NCBI RefSeq assembly: GCF_034190915.1
Contig: NW_026947489.1
Coordinates: 56,296,001-56,360,000 of the forward strand
DNA from: Cavia porcellus
Lineage: Eukaryota; Chordata; Mammalia; Rodentia; Caviidae
DNA: 64,000 nucleotides
Direction of reading: 5' to 3'
The notes under the pieces were generated by a model that had not been told where the DNA came from, ran no database searches, and saw nothing but the letters and a program-made list of their open reading frames with translations. The position numbers and the translations under genes are program-made. Shown here piece after piece: positions 50,560 to 63,391 of this stretch (the first letter of the stretch is position 1; the number at the start of each line of letters is the position of its first letter).

Positions 50560-52718
50560 TTGAGACTTCTGGGAAGGTGACAGAGCAGTAAGCAGCAGAG
50601 AAAACAGCCTCTCTGAGAGTCACTGTCCAGATGTTAGAACAGAACACCCTAAGGAAGCAAGTGGGTCCCTTAGACCTAGAAGAATGTGAAGTGCAAATTG
50701 AACCACAAAGAGAGTAAAAGAAAAACTTCAACAAAGAAGGTGGTAGCTGGCAGTGACTTCTGCCTGAGACAGGATTCACTTCACGAGAGGAGCTGTTCAA
50801 ACCTGGGGACTCATGGTGTTGATGGCTGGTGACCACAGAGGCCTCTGCAGAAAGATGTGGCAGTGGAAGGGAGTGGCAGATGTGGAGGACTGCACTGGTT
50901 GGCAGTGAGTGCAGAGGACTTGGTCCTCCCATGGGGAGACTGGCCAGGAGCCATTTTGGAGTCAGACCAGGTAATTCCAGAACCCAGAATTGCTGCCAGC
51001 TTCCTCCAGCAGCTCCTAGCTGGACGCAGACCTGTGGAAATTGCTTGGACTGTGGAAAGCTCTGTGAGTCTAACCTCAGGGCATGCCTGCTGAGATTATC
51101 CACTACTCTGTCATAAATCAACTGCTGGCTTGCTGAGTGACATGATTTGGGATTCTGTCTCCACAGGCTGTCTACTGTAAGTGAAACCAGAGAGAATCCT
51201 AGAAGTGGACTATTTGTTTTTCTTTTTTTCCCTTCTGTTTGTTTCATTTTGCTTTATTTTTTTCTTTTCTTTTTCTCCTTCATTTTTTTAATGAATGTGA
51301 AAGTGCTTCCTAACCTCTTTGTGGGTGTAGTTCTGTTCTGTTCTTCCTTTTATCTCTTCCATCTCTCTTTTCCTTCAGTCTTCTGCACCAGTTTCCCCAA
51401 GTTGGCGTGATCCCACCTTTGTCCTCGTACTTGTGATCTCTTTCTCTTCTTCCACTTCTCTATTTTCTCCTTACTCCATTTTAAATTTTATTGGCAGCAA
51501 AATGGACACATTATGGACTTATATACTGCATATAATCAACCTGGTTTGTTTTACATTTTGTTATATAATCACAAATCTGGTTCATACAGTTAGAAGTTGC
51601 AAGTTAAGGTTTAGCTCAGTTTGCTGTTTTCTAGGCTGTATTTTAGGCTATTAGCACCACTATAGCCAAGATCGATATAATTGTTCTAAACAGCCATTGG
51701 CTCTGATAATCGATTACTGAGATTAACTGAGGGTCACAGATAATACAGTGGCACAGTACCAAAGAACCAGGGACTAGGCCAAATAAGCAACAACTTCTCA
51801 TCTCCAGCAAACTGAAGAGGCAAGATCTTCCAACAGACTCAAAACTCAAAATCAAGCTACACATGGAAGATACCTCAGAGAAGTAATTATTGCTTAGTGG
51901 CCCTAGATACTACCAATAAAGCAACCAATTATAGGCAACTTACAAACATCACCCCAGGAATTAAACTAAAAAAAGAGAGAAAATAAAATGAGAAGACTTA
52001 AGCAGAATGCAACCCCAGGTATCTAGTTCACCAAAGGCAAATACAGGGGGCAATAAGGGGACAACCTGAAAGACCTCACCAAGTCTCTCTGAAGTGGAAA
52101 CAACAAATGAATGAGGCCCTGGAAAAAATGAAATCAGGCATAATCTCTCAGATAACTGCAGAGATCACCAAAGTACACACAATACTTGGCGATATCAGAG
52201 CAGATACAGACAAAAACAAAAAAAAAACCCATGAGCTTAAACAAATTATAGAAGTGCAGCATAGAAAAAAATGGAATCCATATAGCAGATTCAAGCAGAT
52301 ATCCAGGAGAATAAAAACTCCACTGAAAGTATTCAAAGCAGGTTAGGCCAATGTGAGGACAGGATCTCAGATATTGAAGACAGGCTTGCAGTTAGTGACC
52401 AGAAAAGGAAGCATTTCTCAAAACTAGCAAGACAACATGAGAAATCAATCCAGCAGCTGCTAGAGGGGACAAAGAAGAATAACTTAAGATTAACTGGAGT
52501 CAATGAACGAGAAGGAGATACCACAAATGACATTAAAAACACTTTCACAGACATGACAGAAAACTCCTGGTAGAGAAAAAGAATTTGACACACAAATAAG
52601 TGAGGCATATAGAACTCCAGTTATCAGTGATCAAAAAAAAATCTACATCCAAGCATAGTCAAGATTCCAGAAATTCAACACAAGAATAGAAGCTGTTAGG
52701 GAAAAGAAAGAAATCAAC

Positions 52719-52820
52719 TGCTGGGGATTTAGCTCAGCGGCATAAGCACCTGCCTTGAAAGCAGGCAGTCGTGAGTTCAATCCCTGGTACCGATAAAAAA
52801 CAGAAAAGACAAAAAAAAAG
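52719..52820 (+). mobile_element. ID-type SINE, young subfamily, in copy 3
   Basis: GCTGGGGATTTAGCTCAGCG, TGAGTTCAATCCCTGGTACC, GATAAAAAACAGAAAAGAC tail. GAAAGAAATCAACT on both sides is the target duplication. Confidence 0.94.
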
Positions 52821-52920
52821 AAAGAAAGAAATCAACTATAATGGAAAGCCCATCAGAATCACAGCTGACTTCTTAGCACAGACTCTCAAGGCAAGCTTGG
52901 AGTGAAGTCCTCCAGGTTCT

Positions 52921-53482
52921 TTTTTGAAATTTTTTTTTATTTTGAAGGTAGTAAAATAAAACAGAACAAGAAAGAACAAAGCCATTTAGACAGTGCAATG
53001 AAACTGGTACAGAACATCACATCAGATTATCAGGGTAACAGTAATAGGTATCATAGTATATCTTGTTATCTCCACAACAGTTGTTCTTTCAATCAGGTAT
53101 AACAAAATCAAATGAAATACAGATCATTATAGAACTTATTAAAACAGAATATTGAATAGAGCAATACAATTAATCAGAACAAAGCAAAACAGTGATAACA
53201 ATATTTGCCTTCAAAGAGATGGTATAAGGAAATCTCCCCTACTTGCTATATTGCATATGGTCAACGTCCCAAAAGATGCTCAGAACTCTGGCTCCCATTT
53301 GCCACTGGGGTGGGGTAGGGTGTTTGATTCTCAGCCTACGCGCTGGTAGGCTCATGGCTGCTTACCAGGGAGGTGAGCAGGTTGCTTGGTTTCCCAGTGC
53401 CCTAAGTTTCAACATGGCTCAGATCTTGGGAGACGCTGGGTGATTCTCTCCCTGGGATAGCTGCAGCTTAGTACTCCACGTT
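52921..53482 (-). mobile_element. antisense retroposon insertion in copy 3
   Basis: About 560 bases interrupt ORF1-like sequence. The insert starts with T-rich sequence (reverse poly-A), and CCAGGTTCT / CCACGTTCT flank it. Read on the minus strand, the end next to the poly-A contains GGAGATAACAAGATATACTA and resembles the HAL1 3' UTR units seen at 17900-18200. This suggests a 5'-truncated HAL1-like copy. The other half is not recognised. Confidence 0.6.
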
Positions 53483-54123
53483 CTAAAGGAAAATAACTTT
53501 CAACCAAAATTGATGTATCCCACAAAACTATCTTTCAGAATTGACGAAGAAATAAGATACTTCCATGACAAAGAACATCTGAGGTAATTTATAACCACCA
53601 AACCAGCACTCCAAAAATGTTCTAAGGATAGAGAGATACTAAGGACTACAGCTCCATGAACTGCAACAGAAGGAATCCACCAGGGCAGGCAAACAATTAG
53701 AGGGAAGGAGAAAATGGGAGGTGTCAACAAGAGGAAAATGACATGACAAGGATAAGTCAATACATATCAGTTATAACCATGAATGTTAATGGTTTCAGTT
53801 CACTAGGCAAGAGACACAGACTGGCAGAATAGATCAAGAAACAAGATCCAACATAGCAGCATACAAGAAACACATTTAATTGAGAAAGAAATTCAGAGAC
53901 AAGAAAGTAAAAGGACAGAAAACAATATTCCATGTGACAGGAACCCAGACAAAAGCAGGGGTAGCTATTCTGTTTGCAAAGTGGGTTTCAATCCAAGACT
54001 GATTAAAAGAGATAGAGGTCACTACATCCTTGTAAACAATCCATGAGAAAGAGATAACAATCATAAATATATATGAAACAAAAACCAGTGCACCCAGTTA
54101 CATAAAACAATTACTAATGGACA

Positions 54124-54215
54124 AGAATTTAAGCATCCCAGCAGTTCAGCAGCTTGTCCCAAATCACACAGCCAAGAAATAGAACACTAATTAAAATCCA
54201 GGCCTGATTCTACAT
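54124..54215 (+). repeat. MIR SINE, right part
   Basis: AGCTTGTCCCAAATCACACA, GCCAAGAAATAGAAC and AATCCAGGCCTGATTC: the 3' half of a MIR, displaced from 50465-50559 by the L1-type insertion. Confidence 0.7.
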
Positions 54216-55194
54216 CCCTTATTTTCAACTGATCTCTATTGCCCCTTTCAATTCGTTCAGCCTGGCCTGTGTTTCCACTCTCTATGGTGTTTCACATGCA
54301 TAATTCCTATTACTGGACAACCAACCAATGCTGTGTAAATGAGGTACCATAATTGATTTAGACATCTTTTTACTGTGTGACATTTGGCCAACAGTGAAGG
54401 ACTCTGTGCCCATGGTTTGCTTCCTAGTTTGAAATGCCCAGAAATAGAATCACCAGTTATGTACACGTTAGGGATCTGGATAGGGAAAGTCAAATTGCTT
54501 CCCAAAGGAATTTTTCCATTAATTGTAGAGCTGTATTAATTCTACAAATTATATCAATTGATGAAATTGATAATTTTTTCTTTGAAACATACAGAAAATG
54601 TGAAAGAATTGTACAATATACATACATATACAGAGAGCAACTCTGCCTATAATTCATCAGTATTACTAATTAAACAATTTCTTTCTCTCTTTTCCTCTTC
54701 ATATATAGGTATCTTCTATTTGCTGAACTATATGCAGATATATTGCAGGCATCATGACACTTCATTCTTAAATACTTCCTAAGAGCAATACACAATCACA
54801 TACATCCTATGGCAATAATTTGACAATCATACTACTACTAACACTCCCAAGAAACTTTACACATATGTATATATCATTGCACGTTTTGTGGTTAATGTTC
54901 AAATTTCTCCAGTTGTCCTAATAATTATTTTATAATTTCTTTCTGTTCAAGTTCCAACTTAATCACCATATCTCCTCCACTTTTAATCTGCAGCCATCCC
55001 CTATCATTTTTTCTTTCATAACATTAAAACTTCCCGTCAGAGCACTTGTCTTATACAGTGTCCCATTGGACTTATCTAATTGTCCAATGTCCAATTGGAT
55101 TTATCTAATTCTTCATGAACAGATTCAGCATAAGCATTTTTAGCAGAAATATTACACAGATGATTAATATTTCATACTGTTTCATGTCAGGAAG
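54216..55194. other. AT-rich, probably reversed old L1 3' UTR; no gene
   Basis: Blocks such as TTTGGCCAACAGTGAAGGAC and AAATAGAATCACCAG resemble a reversed L1M 3' end, but divergence is high. No gene is recognised. Confidence 0.4.
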
Positions 55195-57656
55195 TGTTAT
55201 AGCTTCCATGTGAAGTACATCCCAAAGATTCATGTATTGAGTCTTGTCTTAGTTACTTTTTACTGGTTACTGAGACAAAATACCTGATACCAAAAGCTGG
55301 GAAAGGAAAGATTTATTTCTTACAGTGTTTGGAGGTTTCAGTCCATACTCAGTTGGCTCCAAGGCAGGGTGGCATGGCAGGCCGCAGTTCATGGCAGCTG
55401 CAAACAGCAAGGCAGAAACCGGCAAAAGAGAGAGACATAACTTCTTCCTGCCATTACATTACATCCTGACTCCACCCCTATGTGGTGGAGCACTGACACC
55501 ATCAATCCAAGCACTAGACAAGGAACCAATCACAGATGCATAATGTAAATGCATGATGCCTGGGGGCACCATGACAAGGCTATTAACCAATTAGTAACTA
55601 GTTCATTGTTGAGTTCACAGCTGAGTGGTTTATAAAAGGTGGGGCCCAGTTGGAGGAAGTAGGACGCTGGAAGCATCCCTTTGAAGGATCCCTAACCGCT
55701 CCCCCTCTCTCCCAGGCTTCTTTTCTCTTTCTCTCTGCTTCCTAACTGCTGTGACTTCAGCAGCTTTCCTCCACCATGATGTTTCTGTCATCCTGCCATG
55801 GACTGAAACCTCAGAAACCACCAGCCAAAATAAACTCATCACCTTTAATGACAGGTATTTTGCCTCAGCAACACAAGGCTAATACAGGAAACTGATACCA
55901 CAAGTGGGGTTGTTGCTGTGACTACCAGACCTTGTGATTCAGAACCTTTGTGGATTGGCTTGTGGGAGAAGTTTTCAAAGATTTGGAGATGCAGGCCACA
56001 GATGCCCTAGCATGATATAAGTGGAGAATAATGGAAGTTTTGAATTCAGAAGACCATAATGCTGATAGGAATGTGGACAGTAAAGACTGCATCCATGAGG
56101 TTTCAGATGGAGTAAAAACTCTACTGAGAACTGGACTAGAGGATATGAGTGTTATGTTCTGACAAAGAATGTGTCTGTATTTTGCCCATACCCTAAGAAA
56201 AAAACTTTGAAAATTTTTCTTTGGCCAGAAAAAAAGTAAGTGTGAAGTTGGGATCTGAAGAGTTATGGTTGCTGAAGAGATTAACACTGTTAAAAAGTAG
56301 CCAAATACTTTGCACTGGGGATATTAGGAATAATACCTTGAGGGCATCTCAGAAATTAACCAAAGCCACACTTTGTAAACTCAAAGTTATAAAAGTTTAA
56401 ATGCCTTTGAAAGACTTTGCATTCAGAAAAAGAGTCCCAGGGTGCCCTGCTTGCTCTGGGCTGCTCAGAGCAGCTTTTCCTGAGTTCAGCTGTGCATGCA
56501 CTCAAGAGGCCTCTGTAGCCATGGTCCAAGAGGGCTGAGTTACTCTCAAACTGGCAGCAGAGGTTGGTTTCATCCACATAATACTGGTTTTGTAGTATGC
56601 AGAATGCAAGAGTTACAGGTTCATAGATGTGCCCATATCCAGAATTCAAAGGATGTCCTGGGAGGCTAGGCAGTGTGTAACAGGGTCAGACTCCCTCCTG
56701 GGAGCCCCTGAAAGTAGACAGAGAGGCTGAAGCTATATTGAAGACCCCAAGAAATTGGAGATGCCAGAAAGATGGAATGTATGCTAAAGAAAACTGCCAA
56801 CTGCAAGTCAAACCAGCCCCAGAGAGGCCATATGCAAGAAGCAAGGTCATGGAGCAGGGCTTCACAAGCCCTTTGGAACTCATATCCCTCCACCATGTGC
56901 TCCAGATGGTAGACATGGACTACAGGATTTAATGTGTGGCCTGCTGGGTTTTAATCTCACTTTGGTCTGATTTCTTACTATTCCCTTATTCCTCCCCTTT
57001 GGAATGAAAATGGTACCTCATTGTACCTTATGAATATGTAACATTTTTATTTTTAAATAAACTCTATTTCTTGCTCTTGATTCTCACTGTTAGTGTGGGT
57101 AAAAACACAGAAATACCTAACGCCAGTTTGCCTTGAGTCTCAGAAGAGACTCTGGACTTGGACTTTTGAGCAGTGCTGGAGCTATTGAGATTTTGAGGGC
57201 TCTCAGAGATGGCAAGATGCATTTTGTACTACAGGATGAACACAAGACTTTAGGGCCCAAGGGTAGAATGTTATGGTTTGAGTATGAAATATTCCTCCAC
57301 AGACCCATGTATTGAGGATATTGACCACCTAATGATTAATCCATTGATGAGTTAATAGCTGACTAGATCATCATCAGTTGGAGTCCAGTCACAGGAAGAG
57401 GGATCCTGGGGGCATGACTTGATTATATTGTTCCTGTGTCCTCTCCTGGGGTTCTTTCTTCTCTCTGTTTCCTGGCTACCATTGAACAGTTGAACAGTTT
57501 TCCCCAACCATCTCTTTCTGCTACGATGTTTCTGCCTCGGAGCCAAACAACCACAGAAATAAACCTCTAAAACCATGAGCCAAAATAAATCTTTCCTTCT
57601 TTTAATTGTACATGTCAGGTATTTTGTCCTAGCAATGGAAAAATGAGCAATAGACA
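55195..57656 (+). mobile_element. full-length old MaLR element (MST/THE1-like)
   Basis: 5' LTR at 55195-55886 (interrupted by a solo LTR), internal region 55887-57268 and 3' LTR at 57269-57656. Both LTRs start TGTTAT and have AAAATAAA near the end followed by TATTTTG(C/T)C. The internal region starts GGAAACTGATACCACAAG and ends with the MaLR-typical ATGGCAAGATGCATT and GGGTAGAATG. The 5-bp flanks GGAAG and GAAAA have decayed. LTRs are far more divergent than in the 19373 element, so it is much older. Non-coding. Confidence 0.85.
55245..55576 (-). mobile_element. solo LTR of the young MaLR family, nested
   Basis: 332 bp, same family as the LTRs at 19373 and 21205 (GGAAAGGAAAGATTTATTTC and CACTGACACCATCAATC). 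It lies in the minus direction inside the 5' LTR of the older element. AGTCT and AGGCT flank it as a nearly perfect 5-bp duplication. Confidence 0.88.
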
Positions 57657-57748
57657 GAAAATACATCTATATGTGTATCTATGAGAGGAAGATACTAATC
57701 TACTTGTCCCCTTATTGGTGAGATAAATGCAGTCACTCAATTACCATG

Positions 57749-58215
57749 TGTCTTGGTTACTTTTCTCTCCTTGCTGAGACAAAATACCTGATGCTCAAAA
57801 TTAGGGAGAAAAAGGTTTATTTATCTGACAGTTTTTGGAAGTTTCAGGCTCATAATCAGCTGGCTCCAAGCCCGGTGGCGTGGTACTGGGGCAACATTTC
57901 AAGGCAGCAGCAAGTGAAAGGAAAAAGCAAGCTTCTTTTCTTCCTTTTTATATTATATACAAGCCAACCCTGCGCCTCCAGGGCAGGTAGCACTGAAAAA
58001 ATCTCAGTGCCCTTGGGGCTGGAGGTTTAGTTCAGCAGCATAAGCGCCTGCCTTGCAAGCAGGCAGTCGTGAGTTCAATTCCCGGTACCGATAAAAAGGA
58101 AAAAGACAAAAAAAAAAAAAAAAAAAAAAAAAATTCGGTGCCCTCTTCTTTGAATAGGATGAGGATATTTGCAAAGAACCCTAGCTCCCTGCTGAGTGTC
58201 TCAGTTAAAACTTAC
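57749..58215 (-). mobile_element. solo LTR, MaLR type, minus, split by an ID SINE
   Basis: TGTCTTGGTTACTTTTCTCT, GACAAAATACCTGATGC, AAAAAGGTTTATTTATCTGA and AGCTGGCTCCAAGCCC identify a MaLR LTR in reverse. An ID inserts at 58015-58132. The 3' boundary is uncertain. Confidence 0.75.
58015..58132 (+). mobile_element. ID-type SINE, young subfamily
   Basis: GGGGCTGGAGGTTTAGTTCA, GAGTTCAATTCCCGGTACCG, ATAAAAAGGAAAAAGAC tail and a long poly-A. TC(A/G)GTGCCCT flanks it on both sides. Confidence 0.94.
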
Positions 58216-59099
58216 AAACTTCTCAAGTTGACACAATGTATCAGCCATAATACCATGATACACACACATTTCATTTAGGTTTGTTCCCTTTGTAACTCTT
58301 TCCCTTTGTACCAGTTTAGTAATACTTTGAGACCGTGACTGTTCTGATTCCCAAAACTTTGTGTGATGCTTAATCTTAATTGTCACATTGTACAGGACCT
58401 TAGAACTCCTTTGGCCCAGTGTCATCAAATCTCCTGTGCTGACTTCCAAGGTGAACTTCTCAGCTGGATCCCTACTGTCTGCAACCCCATCAGGATTCAT
58501 GGGGCTGATCTCTGCGCTTGCACGCACACACACACACACACAGCCTGTCATCCCAGGAAACCAACTTTCCCCTCTGGGTCTGAGGCTTCCGAGGTGCTTC
58601 ACTTTCTTGACCGAAAAGCCTCAAACTTGATTACATCTGACACTCAATTAAAACCAGTATCCTCAGGGAGGGAGGCTGTATTCACATCACTGATTCCTGT
58701 GAACAGAGCTGGCTTATGAGGCTTATGTCATTGGTACAGTCTAGACTGTTGGGGGCTATGGGAACCCACCATGTGTGGCCTGCTTTCCCAAGCTCCTCCT
58801 GGGAACAGTGTCCTCCAAACTGGGCACAAGTCCCTAGAGGGCAACTCTCCCTGCAAAATCCTTCAGCTGCTCTTAGTTTCACTTCTTTGTGCTCTAGACA
58901 CTATGGCTCTTACTTTGGGCTTTCCCACCTTGGCTGTGAGCTCTGTTCCAGACAATGTCTTAGAACTCTCATGGAAGAGGCTTTTCCTCTGATCTGCTTA
59001 GCAGCACTGAAAAGTGCCTGAGTGCTGAAGAGGAACAAAAAGGTTATTTATAATCCATCCACGATCTCCATGTTAGGCTAGCACTTACATGCGCATGTG

Positions 59100-59152
<53 letters not shown>

Positions 59153-61730
59153 ACCCACACACACCTCCCAGGCACCGAGGGATGCTGGTGGGAGGGGACC
59201 CAGGCAGGTGGCCCTCTGTATTCTGTGTGCAAGCTCAGTCCACTGTACACTGTACACATTTGATCCCTTGCACAGGACCCCTATATTGCTGGGTGCCAGC
59301 CCTGAGGATCTCTTCTTTAGATTTAGAAAGTATGAGTCCAGGACTTTGGTATGTACCCCAATCCCATGCCACCATGGGACACCGTGTCCTCTATGAGACA
59401 GACTCTGAGGATGCCCCCAAGTTCTTGGTCTTCACCACTTGTATCAGTCACTCTCAAGTGTGAGCAAGATGGTGACTTAGCTCCTAACTGATGGGACGTA
59501 ACAAGTAATGGGAGGTGACTGCCATAGTGTGTCCCAGTATCTAAGGCTCTGTCATGCTAGCAGAGGCTTCCTGCAGGCCTGACAAAGTAAGCACCACATT
59601 GCAAAGCCCACATGGAAGCAACCTCATGGCCTTAGCAACCTCCATGGCCTGAGGGTGGCTTCTGACAGAGCCACTAAAAAGCCAGAGCTCCTCAGTGCTG
59701 CAGGCCACAAGGAAATGAATTCTGCCAGCCCAAGGGGGTGCAGGGCAGATTGTCCTCCAGTCACACCTGCTGCTGGGAACACAGTCTACCTGATACCTGA
59801 TGGTAAAGGACTCCCTTACACCTGCCTGGACCCCCAGCCCACAGACACCAACCTTTAAGCCACGAAACTCAAGACTTTCGCACAGCAATAGACAATGAAC
59901 ACACCTGCATATGCCTGCTGCATCTTCTCTTTAATATATTTATTTTCATTCTGATAGTAAATACATTGTTACAGGATGTGTGGAAAGGCAAAACATAGAA
60001 GACAACATTGCCTGCAGTATCTGACCTTCCTTATATCCCTCCTCTGTGTTTGACATGGCATGATGTGTTCTCCAAGCTTAATTATCAGCCAGGTAAGGAG
60101 ACTCAGTTTTGAGGGGCTCAGAGGCCTTATCTGGAATCACACCTGGTGACTAAAGGCTGTAAACCAATGTCAGCCCAGTTTTATAGCCATAAATTTTAAG
60201 CCCCTGGATCCTCAGAGGTCCTCAGCCCTTTTATGTTCAAGGCACTTTGAGACAGAACTTGGGCAGCATGCTCCAAGGGAGCTGGGCTTTGAAACACTGT
60301 TAACCAAGTCTGGAAAGATAAAGCAGAATCATGATTATATTGTAACAATGTCCCAGAGAGACTATAAAAGCAGCCAGCTATTACACTACTCATTTGGTAG
60401 CCTTTCCTTTGTATGTTGCCATTTAAAAAAAAATGATTTGTGTAGCCAAGACCAATTCTAATTAAGACTCTTAAATCACTCTTTCCAGTAATAGTGCTCT
60501 GATGCCAAGGGCTGCAGGAATATCTCGGGTCAGGTTGCCGGTTCCCAAAAGCCTTCCATGAAACCTTGAGAGAATTTCTTCAATGAAGAAAGGGACTCTG
60601 AACTCAAACGAGCTGTCTTGCAAGGCTGGAGGGAAGCCCTGTCTGGCTTCTGTGGAGTCTGAAATAGAATCCAATTTGTGATGTCCTTAATGATGTTACA
60701 TAATGACATTACATAAGCCCATTACATAAATCACAGTCCCCTCCCCCCCATTGACCAAAACATCCCCTGCCCCCAGGCTGACCTAATCCCCCTGCCTGAG
60801 GCTCTGTCTTTTGTCAGGGCAAAGGGATAAATCTGCCTCCTCCAGCCTTCTGTCAACACTGCTGAGCCCTGCTTGTCCCCTGCTTAGGATCCTGGCACCT
60901 CCTCCTGCTCCAGGCCACTTCTCTAACTCTATCAGACCTTGCCAGACCCCTGCCCAGCCTTCTCAAGAGTCCACAATGCTGCTCCTCCACAGCCATGTGC
61001 ATTGTGGGTGATGTGCTCTGTGAAACAGATTTGTCTCTGGTTACAGATACTCCAAGGGAGTGGAGATGGGTTTGTTTCTTCCCTGGGGAGTAGAGGGAGG
61101 GCCTTCCTAAGGCCCTAGGATTTCATCATTTCAGAGAAGATTCCTGGGTCCCTGGCACTGAAAAAAAACTTCCACTAGTGGGGACCAGGTGTCCTCTGAC
61201 TGCCATCACCAGCACCAGTGGTTTCCTAGGCTCCTCATCACCCTCCAGACACCACATTCTCTGAACTCCACCCTGACACCTGCTCCCTCCAGATGACACC
61301 CAAGGGGCACCATCACCCTGTGTGGCTGTCTCCCTTCCTTGCTCTTATGTCTTTTCACACACACATCCTTACAGAAACCACTGAACAAAACAGGTAGGCT
61401 CTGACCGCTCAAAGCTCAGTTCTCAGTTGCCCCTAAAAAGTCACTGTTATGTCAAAGTTACTTCCTCAATCCAGAAGCAAATGTAAATTTAAAAATCACT
61501 TGTCGAATAACCTAACACGCAGCAATTTCTTTCTTATATCTGTTGGCTTTTCCGAATGATATGACACAGCTCCAAAACCAAGGTTTTAGCACAGAGTGGT
61601 GGCCACATGAGAGCTCCTGGGGCAGAAGACCTGCTCCCCAGCGCCTGCTCCTGCTGGCTCTGGCCACCCTCCCAGCACCAGAAGTCTTCATTTCCATCCA
61701 TCCTCCTCCCGAGTCTCATTCACAGTCCCT
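58216..61730. other. intergenic, no gene recognised; two CA repeats
   Basis: (CA)n tracts at about 58525-58542 and 59105-59165. The segment at 58365-58480 (GATGCTTAATCTTAATTGTC) resembles a known rodent repeat that I cannot name. Nothing else is recognised. The tRNA, SINE and coding patterns seen elsewhere are absent. Confidence 0.45.
59105..59165. repeat. (CA)n microsatellite
   Basis: About 29 CA units with small interruptions near the right end. Preceded by GCGCGCACAC. Confidence 0.95.
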
Positions 61731-61734
61731 CACA

Positions 61735-61985
61735 ATGGGTGGAGTTATGTCCCCTAAAGAGATGTGTTAAGTCCTAACCCTCCCTCACCCACAAATATGA
61801 CCTCATTTAGGAAGAGGGTCTCTGTAGAGGTACTCAACACAAAGTCTTTAGGAGCCATGTGCTTATGGGAAGAACAAGAGGCACAGACCTGCACATAGTG
61901 AAGGTACAGGAGAAGGCCCCAGAGGGCAGAGGTAGCCATCACAGAGGTTCCTACAAGGCACAGCCTGGCTAGAGGGAGGGTGTGA
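61735..61985 (+). mobile_element. MLT1-like LTR fragment
   Basis: GTGGAGTTATGTCCCCTAAA, AAGTCCTAACCCTCC, ATATGACCTCATTTAGGAAG and AGGGTCTCTGTAGAGGTA follow the order of a MaLR MLT1-type LTR. Family name from memory. Confidence 0.6.
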
Positions 61986-62371
61986 CCAGGTCTGCCTCGG
62001 TCACACCCTCAAACTTCAGACCCATGGCCTCCAGTGCCTTGCAAGGAGACACTGCGATTTTTAGCTACCACCCCAGCTTGTGGCACTTTGTGAAGGAGGG
62101 CTCATGCTCACCAAGGCGCTGGGTCCTGGTGCCCCAAGAAACATGTCCCCCTGAACCTCCTGAGTTCTTTGTGGCTTTGATGAAAGAATTCAGTCAAGAC
62201 ACACAGGTGGTTGTGCAGAAGTGGAGGTAGAATTTATTGTCAAGTAGAGAGAGAGAGTGGGTAGAGTCATAAAGACATCCACACCCAGCAAAGCCTGTGT
62301 ATCTTTTTATGCACCCAAGAGTCACTCCTCACGATCAGGGACCTAGAATATTTATGATGCTCATGGACTTT

Positions 62372-62520
62372 TGTTTTTCATTTTTGGTTTTTTGAGGTAG
62401 GGTCTCACTTTGTAGGGCAGGATATCCTTGAATTCACTATGTCACATAGGTTGAACTCAAACATACAGTAATCCTCCTGCCTCAACCTCCTGAGTGCTGG
62501 GATTATAGGTGTGGGACATT
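62372..62520 (-). mobile_element. B1-type SINE, minus
   Basis: The plus strand reads TTTTTTGAGGTAGGGTCTCA, ATCCTCCTGCCTCAACCTCC and TGAGTGCTGGGATTATAGGT. Confidence 0.9.
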
Positions 62521-62885
62521 TCTTTTTTAGAAGCTACTTTGGAAGTGTAAAATGTCTTCCTGTCTTTTCCAGATGGCTAGTGTTCCTTGGAGGCCTCAGT
62601 CATGCTCCCCATTCCAAGGGCTTTCAATCCTGCCAAATTAATTGATCTCACAGTCACCTGCTGGTCTTCCCGGAACAACTCAACACTAGTTACTTTTTGT
62701 GCCGTGCCTTCCTGCACTCACATCTCTTACACGTTATTGGTAGACCCACTCATGAGTCTGTGAGTGCCCCGAAGCCCCAGGAATGTGAGGATCTGCTCTT
62801 TAAGGGAAATGCAGAGTCTAAGGTTTTAAAGGAAAATGCCAGTCAAACCCAACATGAGATACCATCTCCCAAGTGCTATGATGGC

Positions 62886-63264
62886 ATGATGATTTACATC
62901 TGGATGTCCCCCCAAAAGCTCAGGCACTCAAAGGGGAGCTTTTGAAAGGGGGCTGGGCCATGGCGGTGGCTGATAGCTGACTTGCTGGTAGGAGGTGGGG
63001 CCTGGTAGAAAGATGAATCAGAGTGAGCTCGGCCTGGAAGGGTTCCTCTCCCTCCCCAGCTCCTCCTTTGTTCTTTTCTGCTTCCTGTTCACCGTGCCAA
63101 GTGCAACTCTCTTCACCACGCCCCTCTTCTGTGCCACCCTCTGCCTCAGAGCCAGCTGACTGCAACTGAACCCTCAACAAACTGTGAGCCAAAATAAACC
63201 ACTCCTCCTTTAAGTTGTAGGTGTCAGGAATTGTGTCTCAGTGACAAGGAAATTAATTAAAACA
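62886..63264 (+). mobile_element. solo LTR, MaLR (MST-like)
   Basis: It contains ATTTACATCTGGATGTCCCC, CCAAAAGCTCAGGCAC, CTGTGAGCCAAAATAAACCA, GGTGTCAGGAATTGTGTCTC and ends AATTAATTAAAACA: the standard MaLR order, about 379 bp. Confidence 0.85.
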
Positions 63265-63290
63265 GGTGCCGACTAACAAAACCAGAACAC

Positions 63291-63370
63291 AAGGACTGGG
63301 GGTATAGCTTAGGGGTATTTACCTAGGATGCAGGAGATCATGGTTCAATTCCAGCACTGTAAACAAAACA
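63291..63370 (+). mobile_element. ID-type SINE, old
   Basis: GGACTGGGGGTATAGCTTAG, GATGCAGGAGATCATGGTTC, AATTCCAGCACTG. Diverged copy. Confidence 0.8.
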
Positions 63371-63391
63371 ATATAAATACAGACACAAACT

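Larger units (their letters stand above)
50560..54123 (+). mobile_element. HAL1/L1-related element, copy 3, with target duplication
   Basis: Bounded by perfect 14-bp repeats AGAATTTAAGCATC (50546-50559 and 54124-54137). The 5' end TTGAGACTTCTGGGAAGGTG resembles that of the HAL1-like element at 18309. ORF1-related sequence lies at about 52090-52900 and 53483-53630. The start of ORF2 endonuclease follows at 53761-54110 (ETHLIEK and KAGVAILF segments) and then the element ends without reverse transcriptase. Frames are interrupted throughout. Two later insertions are listed separately. Confidence 0.82.
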
